Below, in pieces: positions 48,880 to 57,356 of a stretch of 64,000 nt of DNA. The notes under the pieces are model-generated. The model searched no databases and was not told the DNA's origin. It was given only the letters and a program-made list of their open reading frames with translations. A program made the position numbers and the translations under genes. Positions within the stretch are counted from its first letter, which is position 1. Each line of letters starts with the position of its first letter. Origin of the DNA: Nocardioides sp. W7 (GTDB lineage: Bacteria; Actinomycetota; Actinomycetes; Propionibacteriales; Nocardioidaceae); the NCBI RefSeq assembly GCF_022919075.1, contig NZ_CP095078.1:2480001-2544000 (forward strand), read 5' to 3'.

Positions 48880-49788
48880 ATGGATGCTCCCTCCGACCGG
48901 CTCCGCGCCCTGCTGCGTGGTCCGGACCTGGTCCACCTGCCCGGGGTGTACGACGCGGTGAGCGCCCGGCTCGCCGCCCGGGCGGGCGTGGCCGGCGCGC
49001 ACCTGTCGGGCGCAGTCGCGTCCGCGGTCGCGCTCGGCCTGCCCGACCTCGGCTTCGTGCACGCCGCCGACATCGTCAAGGTGGCGCAGAGCGTCACGCC
49101 GGCGCTGGCCGGGCTGCCGCTGCTGGCCGACGCCGACACCGGCTACGGCAACGCGCTGCAGGCCCGGGCGACCGCGCGTTCGTACGCCGCCGCCGGCATC
49201 GCGGGGCTGCACCTGGAGGATCAGGTCGCCCCGAAGCGCTGCGGCCACCTCGCCGGCAAGCAGGTCGTAGACGTCGAAGAGGCGGCCTCGCGGGTGCGGG
49301 CCGCCGTCGAGGCGGCCCCCTCGGGAACCGCCGGCACTCGCGGGATCGTCGTGGTCGCCCGCACCGACGCCCTGGGTGTCGAGGGCGTCGCGTCGGCGAC
49401 CGAGCGCTGCGTGGCCTTCGCCGAGGCGGGTGCGGACGCGGTGTTCGTCGAGGGCGCGAGCACGCCGGACCTGGCCCGGGTGGTCGAGGGCGTCACCCGC
49501 GCCACCGGCGCCTGCCCGCCCCTGGTCGTCAACCGGTCCGAGGCGGCCGGCGACGAGCCCCCGCTGGACCAGGCGGCGCTGCGCGAGCTCGGCGTCCGCA
49601 TCGTCATCCACCCGGTGTCCGCGCTGCTCGCTGCCGCGCACGCCCAGGCCCGGGTGTACGCCGCGATCGCCGCGGGCGGCGACGCCGGCCCGGTCGAGCG
49701 GCTCGGCTGGGACGACCTCACGGCCCTGGTCGGGCTGCCCGACCTCCTGAACCTCGAGCAGCGGTACGCCGCAGGAGATGCCTCATGA
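48880..49788 (+). CDS. PEP-mutase/isocitrate-lyase superfamily lyase
   Basis: 302 residues. Mg-binding DADTGYGN (84-91), LEDQVAPKRCGHLAGK with the lyase cysteine Cys121, and VVARTDA. The KRCGH signature marks C-C lyases (methylisocitrate lyase, 2,3-dimethylmalate lyase, oxaloacetase) rather than PEP mutase, which lacks the cysteine. A malate bearing alkyl groups would be split to a 2-oxo acid and a carboxylic acid. ATGA overlap with the FAD monooxygenase. Confidence 0.9.
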   Translation: MDAPSDRLRALLRGPDLVHLPGVYDAVSARLAARAGVAGAHLSGAVASAVALGLPDLGFVHAADIVKVAQSVTPALAGLPLLADADTGYGNALQARATARSYAAAGIAGLHLEDQVAPKRCGHLAGKQVVDVEEAASRVRAAVEAAPSGTAGTRGIVVVARTDALGVEGVASATERCVAFAEAGADAVFVEGASTPDLARVVEGVTRATGACPPLVVNRSEAAGDEPPLDQAALRELGVRIVIHPVSALLAAAHAQARVYAAIAAGGDAGPVERLGWDDLTALVGLPDLLNLEQRYAAGDAS

Positions 49789-50996
49789 CCCAGCAGACCA
49801 CCGTCCTCGTCGCGGGCGCCGGCCCGGTCGGACTGACCGCCGCGCTGATGCTCGCGCGCGCCGGCATCGACGTGACCGTCCTGGAGGCCGGCGACACGCT
49901 GGCCGCCGAGTCGCGTGCGTCGACCTTCCACCCCCCGAGCCTGGAGATGCTGGACGAGCTCGGCGTGCTCGAGCCGTTGATGGCGCGGGGTCTGGTGTCG
50001 ACCGGGTTCCAGTACCGCGATCGCGAGACCGGACCGATCGCGGACCTGGACCTCGGTGTCCTCGCCGACGACACCCGCTTCCCGTTCCGGGTCCAGGTGG
50101 AGCAGTCCAAGCTCACGCCGGTGATCCTCGAGGTCCTCCAGGGCATGGACCACGTGCGCGTCCACTTCGGCCAGCGCGTGGTGCGGGCCGAGAGCGACGG
50201 CACCTCGGCCACGGTGACCACCGAGGCGGGCGACACCTTCACCGCCGACTGGGTGCTGGGCGCCGACGGGGCCAACTCGCAGGTGCGGCAGACCGCCGGG
50301 TTCACCTTCGAGGGGATGACCTACCCCGAGCGCTTCCTGGTCGCCTCGACCACCGAGGACCTGGACACGATCCTGCCGGGCATCTCCGCGGTCAACTACG
50401 TCTTCGACCCCACCGAGTGGCTGGTGCTGCTGCGCACCCCGGAGCACTGGCGGATCCTCTTCCCGACCGACCAGAACACCCCGGACGAGGTCGAGATCGA
50501 CCCGGCCCGGGTCCAGGAGCGCCTCGGCGGCGTCGCCGACCTGGGCCGCGAGTGGGACGTCCTGCACACCACGCTCTACCGCGTCCACCAGCGCGTCGCC
50601 GACGCGTTCCGCAAGGACCGCCTGCTGCTGATGGGCGACGCCGCGCACATCAACAACCCGCTCGGCGGGATGGGCATGAACAGCGGCATCCACGACGCCT
50701 ACGTGGAGACGACGGCGCTGCTGGCGCTGCTGCGCGGCGAGGGCACCGAGGGGCAGCTGGACGAGGCGTGCGAGGCCCGGCGCCAGGTGGCCCTGTCGTA
50801 CGTCAAGACGATCACCCACGACAACTGGGAGAAGCTGCGCCTGGACGACCCCGCGGCGATCAAGGCCTACCACGACGAGCTGCGCGAGCTGGCCGCGGAC
50901 CGCGAGCGGATGCGCAGGCACCTGCTCAACACCTCGATGATCAACTCGCTGCGTTCCGGCAAGGTCGTCGACATGGTCGGCGTCCAGGCGCCGTAG
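49785..50996 (+). CDS. FAD-dependent aromatic-type monooxygenase
   Basis: 403 residues, class A flavoprotein hydroxylase. GxGxxG in AGAGPVGLTAALMLARAG, the DG motif in DWVLGADGANSQVR, and the GD motif in LLMGDAAHINNPLGGMGMN. Uses NAD(P)H and O2 to hydroxylate an electron-rich ring; pyrroles and phenols are both possible. Shorter than phenol hydroxylases, near p-hydroxybenzoate hydroxylase length. The stop shares one base with the next GTG. Confidence 0.92.
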   Translation: MTQQTTVLVAGAGPVGLTAALMLARAGIDVTVLEAGDTLAAESRASTFHPPSLEMLDELGVLEPLMARGLVSTGFQYRDRETGPIADLDLGVLADDTRFPFRVQVEQSKLTPVILEVLQGMDHVRVHFGQRVVRAESDGTSATVTTEAGDTFTADWVLGADGANSQVRQTAGFTFEGMTYPERFLVASTTEDLDTILPGISAVNYVFDPTEWLVLLRTPEHWRILFPTDQNTPDEVEIDPARVQERLGGVADLGREWDVLHTTLYRVHQRVADAFRKDRLLLMGDAAHINNPLGGMGMNSGIHDAYVETTALLALLRGEGTEGQLDEACEARRQVALSYVKTITHDNWEKLRLDDPAAIKAYHDELRELAADRERMRRHLLNTSMINSLRSGKVVDMVGVQAP

Positions 50997-52444
50997 TGAG
51001 CGGACCCATGATCGAGCGGGAGAATCCGGCCCGCACCGACGAGCTCGTCGGCAGCGTCGAGGCTGCCGACCCGGCCGCGGTCGACGCGACGGTCGTCCGC
51101 GCCCGCACCGCCCAGCGCGCCTGGGCGGCGAGCGCCCTCGAAGCTCGCTGCGCGGCGGTCCGGGCCGGCGCGGACCTGGTCGCCGCCGAGCTCGACGAGC
51201 TCGCGGAGCTGATGGCGCGCGAGACCGGCAAGGTGCTGCCCGACTGTCGCGGCGAGCTCGGCTTCGCCGTCACCGTGCTGCGCTGGTCGGCCGACCGGGC
51301 CGAGACGCTGCTCGCCGACGAGGTCATCGACGACGACGCCGGCCGGCTGGTCGTCCGGCGCCGGCCGTACGGCGTGGTCGCGGCGATCACCCCCTGGAAC
51401 GCCCCCGTCATCCTGGCCGCGCTCAAGCTCGGGCCGGCCCTGGTCTCCGGCAACGTCGTGGTCGTGAAGCCGTCCCCGTTGGCGCCGTACGCGATCGCGC
51501 GGGTCGTGGAGCTGCTCTGCTCCGCGCTCGGCGAGGACATCGTGCAGGTCGTGCAGGGCGACGCCGAGACGGCGACCGCGCTGGTCGGCCACCCCGGCGT
51601 CGACCGGGTGGCGTTCACCGGTGGTGAGCGGGCCGGCCGGGCCATCGCGGCCCTCGCGGGCCAGACCCTCACCCCGACCCTGATGGAGCTCGGCGGCAAC
51701 GACGCCGCGCTGCTGCTCGACGACGCGGACCTCGGCCCGGACGCGATGGACCGGCTGGTGATGGCGACGTTCGCGACGTCCGGCCAGGTCTGCATGGCGG
51801 TCAAGCGGCTGCTCGTCCCGCGCGGTCGACTCGACGAGTTCGTCGCGGCCTACCGGTCTGCCGCCGACCGCGTGCTGCGCCTCGGGGACCCGCTGAGCGA
51901 GGGCGTCACCATCGGTCCGGTCGTCACGGCGGAGTCCGCGACCCGGGTCCGGGCGCTCGTCGAGGGCGCGTGCGCCCGGGGAGCCGAGGCCTTCGTGCTC
52001 GGGAGCGTCGACCCGACGGCCGACCTGTCCCGGGGCCACTTCCTGCGCCCCACGCTGGTGCTCGGCGCCGCCGCCGACGACCCGCTGGTCGCGGAGGAGC
52101 AGTTCGGGCCGACCGTCCCCGTGCTGGCCTACGACTCCCTCGAGGAGGCGATCGCGCTCGCCAACGCCGGTGATCTCGGCCTGGCCGCGTCGGTCTGGTC
52201 GGCCGACGAGGAGCGCGCCTTCGCGGTGGCGGCCCGGCTGGAGGCCGGCTTCACGTTCGTCAACACCCACAACCGCACCGGCATGTCGCTGCGCGCCCCC
52301 TTCGGAGGAATCAAGCGATCCGGGTGGGGACGGGAGTACGGCGACGAGGGCGTCCTCGAGCACACCCAGCCCTGCGTGGTGCACGCGCCCGGTGCGTTCC
52401 GGGCGGGCGGGGCCGGTCTCGGCGCCGCGGCGTACCCCAGCTGA
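50996..52444 (+). CDS. Aldehyde dehydrogenase (second)
   Basis: 482 residues, succinate-semialdehyde-dehydrogenase-like by its tail. PWNAPVILAALKLGPALVSGN, Glu in LMELGGND, Cys in TSGQVCMAVKRL, EEQFGPTVPV and GGIKRSGWGREYG. GTG overlaps the previous stop by one base; ATG at 51008 is an alternative. Only distantly like the first aldehyde dehydrogenase, so the two probably have different substrates. Last gene before an intergenic terminator and the next promoter. Confidence 0.92.
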   Translation: MSGPMIERENPARTDELVGSVEAADPAAVDATVVRARTAQRAWAASALEARCAAVRAGADLVAAELDELAELMARETGKVLPDCRGELGFAVTVLRWSADRAETLLADEVIDDDAGRLVVRRRPYGVVAAITPWNAPVILAALKLGPALVSGNVVVVKPSPLAPYAIARVVELLCSALGEDIVQVVQGDAETATALVGHPGVDRVAFTGGERAGRAIAALAGQTLTPTLMELGGNDAALLLDDADLGPDAMDRLVMATFATSGQVCMAVKRLLVPRGRLDEFVAAYRSAADRVLRLGDPLSEGVTIGPVVTAESATRVRALVEGACARGAEAFVLGSVDPTADLSRGHFLRPTLVLGAAADDPLVAEEQFGPTVPVLAYDSLEEAIALANAGDLGLAASVWSADEERAFAVAARLEAGFTFVNTHNRTGMSLRAPFGGIKRSGWGREYGDEGVLEHTQPCVVHAPGAFRAGGAGLGAAAYPS

Positions 52445-52464
52445 GACCGAATCGCGACCGGAGA

Positions 52465-52482
52465 TCGGGACTTTGGTCCCGA
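52465..52482. terminator. Short hairpin after the aldehyde dehydrogenase
   Basis: TCGGGAC (52465-52471), loop TTTG, GTCCCGA (52476-52482); 20 nt past the stop codon. Confidence 0.55.
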
Positions 52483-52533
52483 CTTCGACCGATGCTGAGC
52501 CCGATGCCGGAAGTGCTTTCACACCGCCTCATA

Positions 52534-52544
52534 GATTATATATA
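52534..52544 (+). promoter_or_regulatory. Island motif copy / promoter of the RCCR operon
   Basis: GATTATATATA, followed directly by CTTTGC; TATACT at 52541-52546 could be the -10, with TTTCAC (52517-52522) near the -35 position. The gene starts 40 nt later with SD GAGGAG. Confidence 0.5.
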
Positions 52545-52584
52545 CTTTGCGTCACCACCCACTGAGCAGGACCCGAGGAGCGCG

Positions 52585-53400
52585 ATGAGCCAGACCCTGA
52601 AGTCCGTGCAGGAGTTCTACGACGAGGCGCCGACGACCGACATCTCGGAGATCTTCGCGACCTGGATGGACCTGGTCGACGGCCTCAAGGCACGGGTGGC
52701 GGAGCGGTTCGACCTCACCCGCGATCCCTCCTCGGAGGTGCTGGAGAGCTTCGGCGGCGAGAACGGCGGCCCCACCGGCCGGATCCGCGCGTACGCCGGT
52801 CCCGAGATCGACTGGATGGTGCACTCCCACATGGAGAACGCCACCCTCGGCTTCGCCAACATCCACCTCACCATCTGGCTCGGTCCCCAGGTGAAGGTGC
52901 CGCACTTCGGCCTCGCGCTCGGCGCCTTCCCGCAGGCGTGGATCTTCGTCGACTCCGTGCCGCGCTCCAACCTGCTGACCGACACCGACTCCTACGACAA
53001 GTACTACGGCCCGCTGAACGCCGAGTGGGAGCAGGTCCGTCACGAGAACGACTTCCTCGACCCGTTCGTCAGCCGCAGCGGCTTCGTGCGGGCGAGCCTG
53101 TCGCCGATGGCGCACGCCTACACCGCGACGACCGACAGCCGCACCACCGACCTGGTGACCAAGCTGGCCACCGACCACCTCGACCGCTGGCTCGCCTGGG
53201 TCGACGAGGCCGAGCGGGTCCCCGCCGAGGAACAGGCCGCGCTGGCCGCGGACGACCTCGCGACCCGCCGCAACGTCGCCGAGCGCGACCCCGCGAACGA
53301 GATGGGCGACCGGTTCTTCGGCAAGGAGCTGACCAACACGCTGGTGCGCGCCCTGTGGGGCGGCGACCGCGAGCTCCCGCGCGCTCACGAGCAGGCCTGA
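52585..53400 (+). CDS. Red chlorophyll catabolite reductase (RCCR) family protein
   Basis: 271 residues, about the length of mature plant RCCR. Compared from memory with Arabidopsis RCCR (ACD2), several blocks line up in order: VPHFGLALGA (106-115) with PNFVVELIQS; PRSNLL...YDKYY (126-141) with HRKDLV...YLKEYY; DPFVSRSGFVRASLSP (159-174) with NPYVSPSLFVRSAFSP; and RRNVAERDPANEMGDRFFGKEL near the end with the FGEEV tail. RCCR reduces the linear tetrapyrrole red chlorophyll catabolite with ferredoxin electrons and shares its fold with bilin reductases. I could not place its two reported acidic active-site residues. No transit or signal peptide; cytoplasmic. First gene of the operon; SD GAGGAG. 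Confidence 0.75.
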   Translation: MSQTLKSVQEFYDEAPTTDISEIFATWMDLVDGLKARVAERFDLTRDPSSEVLESFGGENGGPTGRIRAYAGPEIDWMVHSHMENATLGFANIHLTIWLGPQVKVPHFGLALGAFPQAWIFVDSVPRSNLLTDTDSYDKYYGPLNAEWEQVRHENDFLDPFVSRSGFVRASLSPMAHAYTATTDSRTTDLVTKLATDHLDRWLAWVDEAERVPAEEQAALAADDLATRRNVAERDPANEMGDRFFGKELTNTLVRALWGGDRELPRAHEQA

Positions 53401-53407
53401 CGCACCC

Positions 53408-54409
53408 ATGTCCGAGAACGGAGCCGTCCTGGTCCGCACCGTGCGCACGGCGACCCGGGTCCCGGGAGCCGAGGCGCCGTACGACACGGTGCACGTCGCC
53501 GTGCGCTACCCGGCGCTGCCGGCACGCGACGACACCGAGCGGATGAGCGGTGCGCTCGCCGCCGACGACGCCGGCGCGCCGTACCCCGTCGTGGTGCTGG
53601 TGCCGGGGGTCAACTGTCCGGCCGACGCCTACCGCTGGCTCGCCTTCCGGCTGGTCGCGGCGGGCAACGTCTGTGTCGGCTACGACTGGGTGGGGGAGCT
53701 GTTCCCCGGCCAGCACGGGCTGACCCCGGGTGTCGACATCGTCGCGGCGGGCCCGAGTCACTACGGCGAGCGACCGACGACGCCGGCCCTGCGACCGGTG
53801 CTCGACGCGGTCGCCGCGCTGAACGAGTCCGGCCCGCTCGCCGGCCTGCTCGACCTCGACCGGATCGGCGCCTTCGGGCACTCGGCCGGCGGCACCGTGC
53901 TGCTGCAGTCCGCCGGTCCCGCGTGGTTCCCGGAGGTGCGGGCGGTCGTGACGTACGGCGCCCACACGATGGCCTCGCAGCTGATCGGCTACCCGTCGAA
54001 CACGCTGCTGCCGGCCCCGGTCGAGGCGCCGACCATGATCGTCGCCGGCACCGACGACGGAGTGGTCGCCGCCAGCGCCATCCGGTACGGCGAGCAGGCC
54101 GGTGCCACCGGGCACGACCCGGTCGAGCGCACCTGGCGCGAGGCCGTCGCGTCGACGACGGAGTGCTGGCTGGTCCACCTGGCCGGCGCGGGCCACATGC
54201 TGGCCTCGCACCCGGAGGACCCGTCCACCGCACGAGGTTTCCTGGAGACCCCGACCGACGCCGACCACGACCGTCTCCGCGAGGTGCTCGGCGACGTCGT
54301 CTCGACGTTCTTCGCCGCGCACCTCACGAGCAACCCCTCTGCGAAGTCACAGCTCGACCAGCTCGCCGAGCAGCCCCAGCCCGAGATCGCCGCCATCCGG
54401 CGCAGGTAG
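53408..54409 (+). CDS. Alpha/beta hydrolase, possible chlorophyllase-like esterase
   Basis: 333 residues. PYPVVVLVPGVNCPADAYRWLAFRLVAAG resembles the oxyanion/first-helix region of chlorophyllases and PET-hydrolase-like enzymes; nucleophile Ser159 in GHSAGG (plant chlorophyllase has GHSRGG), Asp in VAGTDDGVV and His in GAGHMLASHPED. No signal peptide. Chlorophyllase cuts the phytol ester from chlorophyll; that role here is inferred from the neighbours, and any ester substrate is possible. 7 nt after the RCCR-like gene and 9 nt before the Rieske oxygenase. Confidence 0.8.
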   Translation: MSENGAVLVRTVRTATRVPGAEAPYDTVHVAVRYPALPARDDTERMSGALAADDAGAPYPVVVLVPGVNCPADAYRWLAFRLVAAGNVCVGYDWVGELFPGQHGLTPGVDIVAAGPSHYGERPTTPALRPVLDAVAALNESGPLAGLLDLDRIGAFGHSAGGTVLLQSAGPAWFPEVRAVVTYGAHTMASQLIGYPSNTLLPAPVEAPTMIVAGTDDGVVAASAIRYGEQAGATGHDPVERTWREAVASTTECWLVHLAGAGHMLASHPEDPSTARGFLETPTDADHDRLREVLGDVVSTFFAAHLTSNPSAKSQLDQLAEQPQPEIAAIRRR

Positions 54410-54418
54410 GAGAACACC

Positions 54419-55648
54419 GTGTTCAAGAACTTCTGGTACGCCGTTGAGTTCAGCACCGACATCAAGCCGGGCGAGCCGAAGAAGGTCAAGCTTCTCGGCC
54501 AGCAGCTCGTGCTCTACCGCAAGAACAGCGACAACTCGGTCGTCGCGATGTCGGACCTCTGCGTCCACCGCGGTGCCGCGCTGTCCGGTGGCGAGGTCAA
54601 GGGCGACTGCATCGTGTGCCCGTACCACGGCTGGGAGTTCAAGCCCGACGGCCAGGTGCAGAAGATCCCCGCGCACCCCGACAAGGGCATCCCGCGCAAG
54701 GCGCGCATCGACTCCTACCCGGTGCTCGAGAAGTACTCGTTCGTGTGGGTCTTCATGGGCGACCTCCCCGAGGAGGAGCGGCCGCCGATCCCGGACTGGT
54801 CCGACATCGACGACACCGAGACCTACCGGGCGGTCACCGGCTCGTTCCTGTGGAAGTCGAACTACGAGCGGATCCTCGAGAACGGCGTCGACGTCGCGCA
54901 CACGCCCTTCGTGCACGGCGGCGTCTTCGGCAACAAGGAGAAGCCCGAGGTCCCCGAGTTCAAGATCGACAGCTCCGAGTGGCACTGCACGGTGTCGGTC
55001 GAGCTGCACCCGCCCAAGTCCAAGGGCATCTGGGGCGTCATCAACCCGAACAAGCAGAAGTCGCTCACGGAGCGGCCGCCCGTCCCGGTGTCGACCACCT
55101 GGTGGCTGCCCAACCTGCTCCTGCTGGACGTCAAGACGCCCATGGGCGAGATGAAGATCTTCGACGTCAACGTGCCGATCGACGAGGAGACCACCCTGGT
55201 CAAGTTCGTCGCCCTGCGCACGTTCTTCAAGGGCAAGTGGGCCGACCGCGACGCACGTCGCCGGGTGTTCAAGGTGCTCTACGAGGACCAGACGATCGTG
55301 GACGCCGTCCGTCCCGAGCTGCTGCCCTTCGACCTGTCCGACGAGCTGCACGTCAAGAGCGACTACAACGCGGTGCTCTACCGCCGCCGCCGCCAGGAGC
55401 TCATCGACGCCGGGTGGAGCGTCGAGGGCAACACCATCGTCGGCGAGGGCCCGGCCCGCGTCGAGGCCCGGGTGATCCCGTCGCCCATCCGCAAGGAGGT
55501 GCCGGAGCTGGCGAGCGCGTGGAACTTCAAGGAGGTCCGCAGCAAGGAGATCCTGCGCGGGAACTCCGAGCGCAGCGTTCGCGGCGACGCACCCCGCACC
55601 GACACCGTTTCCGACAGCAAGTCCACGATCGAGGAGATCAAGGCATGA
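54419..55648 (+). CDS. Rieske non-heme iron oxygenase, pheophorbide-oxygenase (PaO)-like
   Basis: 409 residues. Rieske [2Fe-2S] ligands Cys48, His50, Cys67, His70 (CVH-x16-CPYH). Mononuclear iron site D158-x2-H161-x4-H166 in VDVAHTPFVHGG. C-terminal part has EDQTIVDAVRPELLP and an RRRRQELIDAGW tail, as in single-component oxygenases such as PaO, TIC55 and vanillate demethylase. In plants PaO opens the chlorin ring of pheophorbide a to give the substrate of RCCR; position between two RCCR-like genes makes that the leading analogy. No reductase or ferredoxin gene is adjacent. GTG start with TAGGAGA. The last 70 residues are polar and probably disordered. Confidence 0.85.
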   Translation: MFKNFWYAVEFSTDIKPGEPKKVKLLGQQLVLYRKNSDNSVVAMSDLCVHRGAALSGGEVKGDCIVCPYHGWEFKPDGQVQKIPAHPDKGIPRKARIDSYPVLEKYSFVWVFMGDLPEEERPPIPDWSDIDDTETYRAVTGSFLWKSNYERILENGVDVAHTPFVHGGVFGNKEKPEVPEFKIDSSEWHCTVSVELHPPKSKGIWGVINPNKQKSLTERPPVPVSTTWWLPNLLLLDVKTPMGEMKIFDVNVPIDEETTLVKFVALRTFFKGKWADRDARRRVFKVLYEDQTIVDAVRPELLPFDLSDELHVKSDYNAVLYRRRRQELIDAGWSVEGNTIVGEGPARVEARVIPSPIRKEVPELASAWNFKEVRSKEILRGNSERSVRGDAPRTDTVSDSKSTIEEIKA

Positions 55649-56406
55649 GCAATGTGACCACCAGCCTTCCCGGCGCCCTGTGCCACAGCGCGCTCGACAC
55701 GCTCGTCGAGCGCGGGGGCCTCACCGAGGTCACCGGCCCCGACGGTGCGCCCTACCTGCCGTTGACCTCGTCGGCCTTCGGCGAGCCGATGGGCGTCGGC
55801 GAGGCGCGGATCTTCACCGGCGAGCGGATCGCGAAGGCGGTGTACGTCGGCATCGTGGTCCCGCAGATCCAGATGGACAGCCACATGGTGTTCGCCTTCA
55901 CCCCCGAGGGCAGCCCGGTCCCGCACTTCACCCTGGACTCGGTGCACGCGGGCGGGCACTACGCCTTCCACCTGGACCTGATCCAGCGTGTCGACGCCGG
56001 CACCCACATGGTCTACAACGACTGGGCGCACCGGCCGCTGACCGAGACCTACGAGGCGGTGCTGGCCAACCCCGGGTACACCAAGGCCGCGTTGGAGCCC
56101 CGACAGCTCACCGTGATGTCGTCGTGGATGCTGGCCTCGCGCTCGACCGAGGAGGCCTTCGCCGAGCTCGACACCCCGGTGAAGTCGTACCTCGACCACT
56201 GGTTCTCCCTCCTCGAGGGCGAGGTGCCCGCCGACGTCGCCGCCGACATCGCGGACACCGACCTGGTCGCCCGGGACGCCCGCAACCGCGGCCTGCTGTT
56301 CAACGCCGACGTCGACAAGGTCTGGGCGCAGATCTCGCGACTGCTCACCGAGCCCGTCGCCGAGCAGATCCGACTGCTGCTGGTGGACAACCAGCTCCCT
56401 GCATGA
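55645..56406 (+). CDS. Second RCCR/bilin-reductase-like protein
   Basis: 253 residues. Shares with the RCCR-like protein at 52.6 kb the blocks DSHM (there HSHM) and VPHFTLDS (there VPHFGLAL) at matching positions, then a strand HLDLIQRVD and a C-terminal helical region. Diverged enough that I rate family membership lower. A diverged paralogue beside the first copy suggests a heterodimer or a second reduction step. Start overlaps the Rieske gene stop by 4 nt, as does its stop with the next start. Confidence 0.6.
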   Translation: MSNVTTSLPGALCHSALDTLVERGGLTEVTGPDGAPYLPLTSSAFGEPMGVGEARIFTGERIAKAVYVGIVVPQIQMDSHMVFAFTPEGSPVPHFTLDSVHAGGHYAFHLDLIQRVDAGTHMVYNDWAHRPLTETYEAVLANPGYTKAALEPRQLTVMSSWMLASRSTEEAFAELDTPVKSYLDHWFSLLEGEVPADVAADIADTDLVARDARNRGLLFNADVDKVWAQISRLLTEPVAEQIRLLLVDNQLPA

Positions 56407-57356
56407 GCGAGGTCGAGACCAGCGCGTGGCAGAAGCGGATCGAGGGGGAGTGGCACGGCATCCCGGGGCTCTTCGACGCCCAGGGGAACCACGTCGGCTT
56501 CGAGTCGATCGCCCGCGCCAGTGAGGTGACCGCCGAGGGCGCTCGGTACTGGATGGACTCCAAGCTGTCGGGTGCCGGGCCGCTGCGCAACCGCTTCGAG
56601 CTGGGTGCCCAGTTCGACTTCGGCGTCGTCGACTCCGACGAGAACCGGGTCTACACCGGGCCGGACTTCTACGGCACGGGCCAGCCCTACGGCCTGTTCG
56701 TGGACGCGCACTACTACTCCCCGGGCTGGCAGGCCGACCTGCGCACCTGGAACCAGGTGCTCGCCGACGGCGAGACCCAGGTCTACTCCTCGGTGCTGCA
56801 CGACGGCTGGGCCGTCTGCGCGGTGTTCAACGGTGTCTACAAGCGCACCACGGACCGCGAGACCAACCCCGAGACGCAGCGCTACGTCGACGACTGGCGT
56901 GCGCTCGAGATGGAGCGCGGCCCCAAGCCGCAGGTCCTCCCGACCAAGGAGGCCGGTGCGTGGACCGGGACCCTGTTCCTCAACGGCGCCGACCAGTCGG
57001 ACGCGGGTGAGGTCCGGGTCCGCGTCGAGCACGACCCGACCTCGCTGCGCTCGGCGCGCCAGACGGTGACGTGGGAGGGCGGCCTGGAGCGTCGTTACAC
57101 CTTCGACCGCTACCGCGACGGCGCGCGCACGATGTTCGAGGGCCCGGAGGTCTTCGGCAACGCGACGTCGTACGGCCGGGCGCTCTTCACCAGCCAGCAC
57201 CTCGTCGGTCCTGACCACACCGGGGTCGAGAAGATCAAGGGCCGGGAGTTCCTGATCGACCCCGACACCCGTGAGCTCGCCGTCGTCTGGCAGCTCCTCA
57301 GGGGCGACACGACCACGCACTACGTGCACGGGTCGCTGGCGTGGGAGGCGCGATGA
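56403..57356 (+). CDS. Beta-rich protein of unknown function, calycin-like
   Basis: 317 residues, no signal peptide or membrane helix. Starts WQKRIEGEWHGIPGLFD, then alternating beta strands rich in aromatic residues (GARYWMDSKLSG, FELGAQFDFGVVD, GLFVDAHYYSPGWQ, HDGWAVCAVFNGVYKRT) and again from about 190 (WEGGLERRYTFDRYRDG). The pattern of a leading W-x-G and repeated antiparallel strands resembles lipocalin-type barrels, including phycobilin lyases that hold linear tetrapyrroles; this is inference only. Tightly overlapped with neighbours on both sides. Confidence 0.65.
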   Translation: MSEVETSAWQKRIEGEWHGIPGLFDAQGNHVGFESIARASEVTAEGARYWMDSKLSGAGPLRNRFELGAQFDFGVVDSDENRVYTGPDFYGTGQPYGLFVDAHYYSPGWQADLRTWNQVLADGETQVYSSVLHDGWAVCAVFNGVYKRTTDRETNPETQRYVDDWRALEMERGPKPQVLPTKEAGAWTGTLFLNGADQSDAGEVRVRVEHDPTSLRSARQTVTWEGGLERRYTFDRYRDGARTMFEGPEVFGNATSYGRALFTSQHLVGPDHTGVEKIKGREFLIDPDTRELAVVWQLLRGDTTTHYVHGSLAWEAR

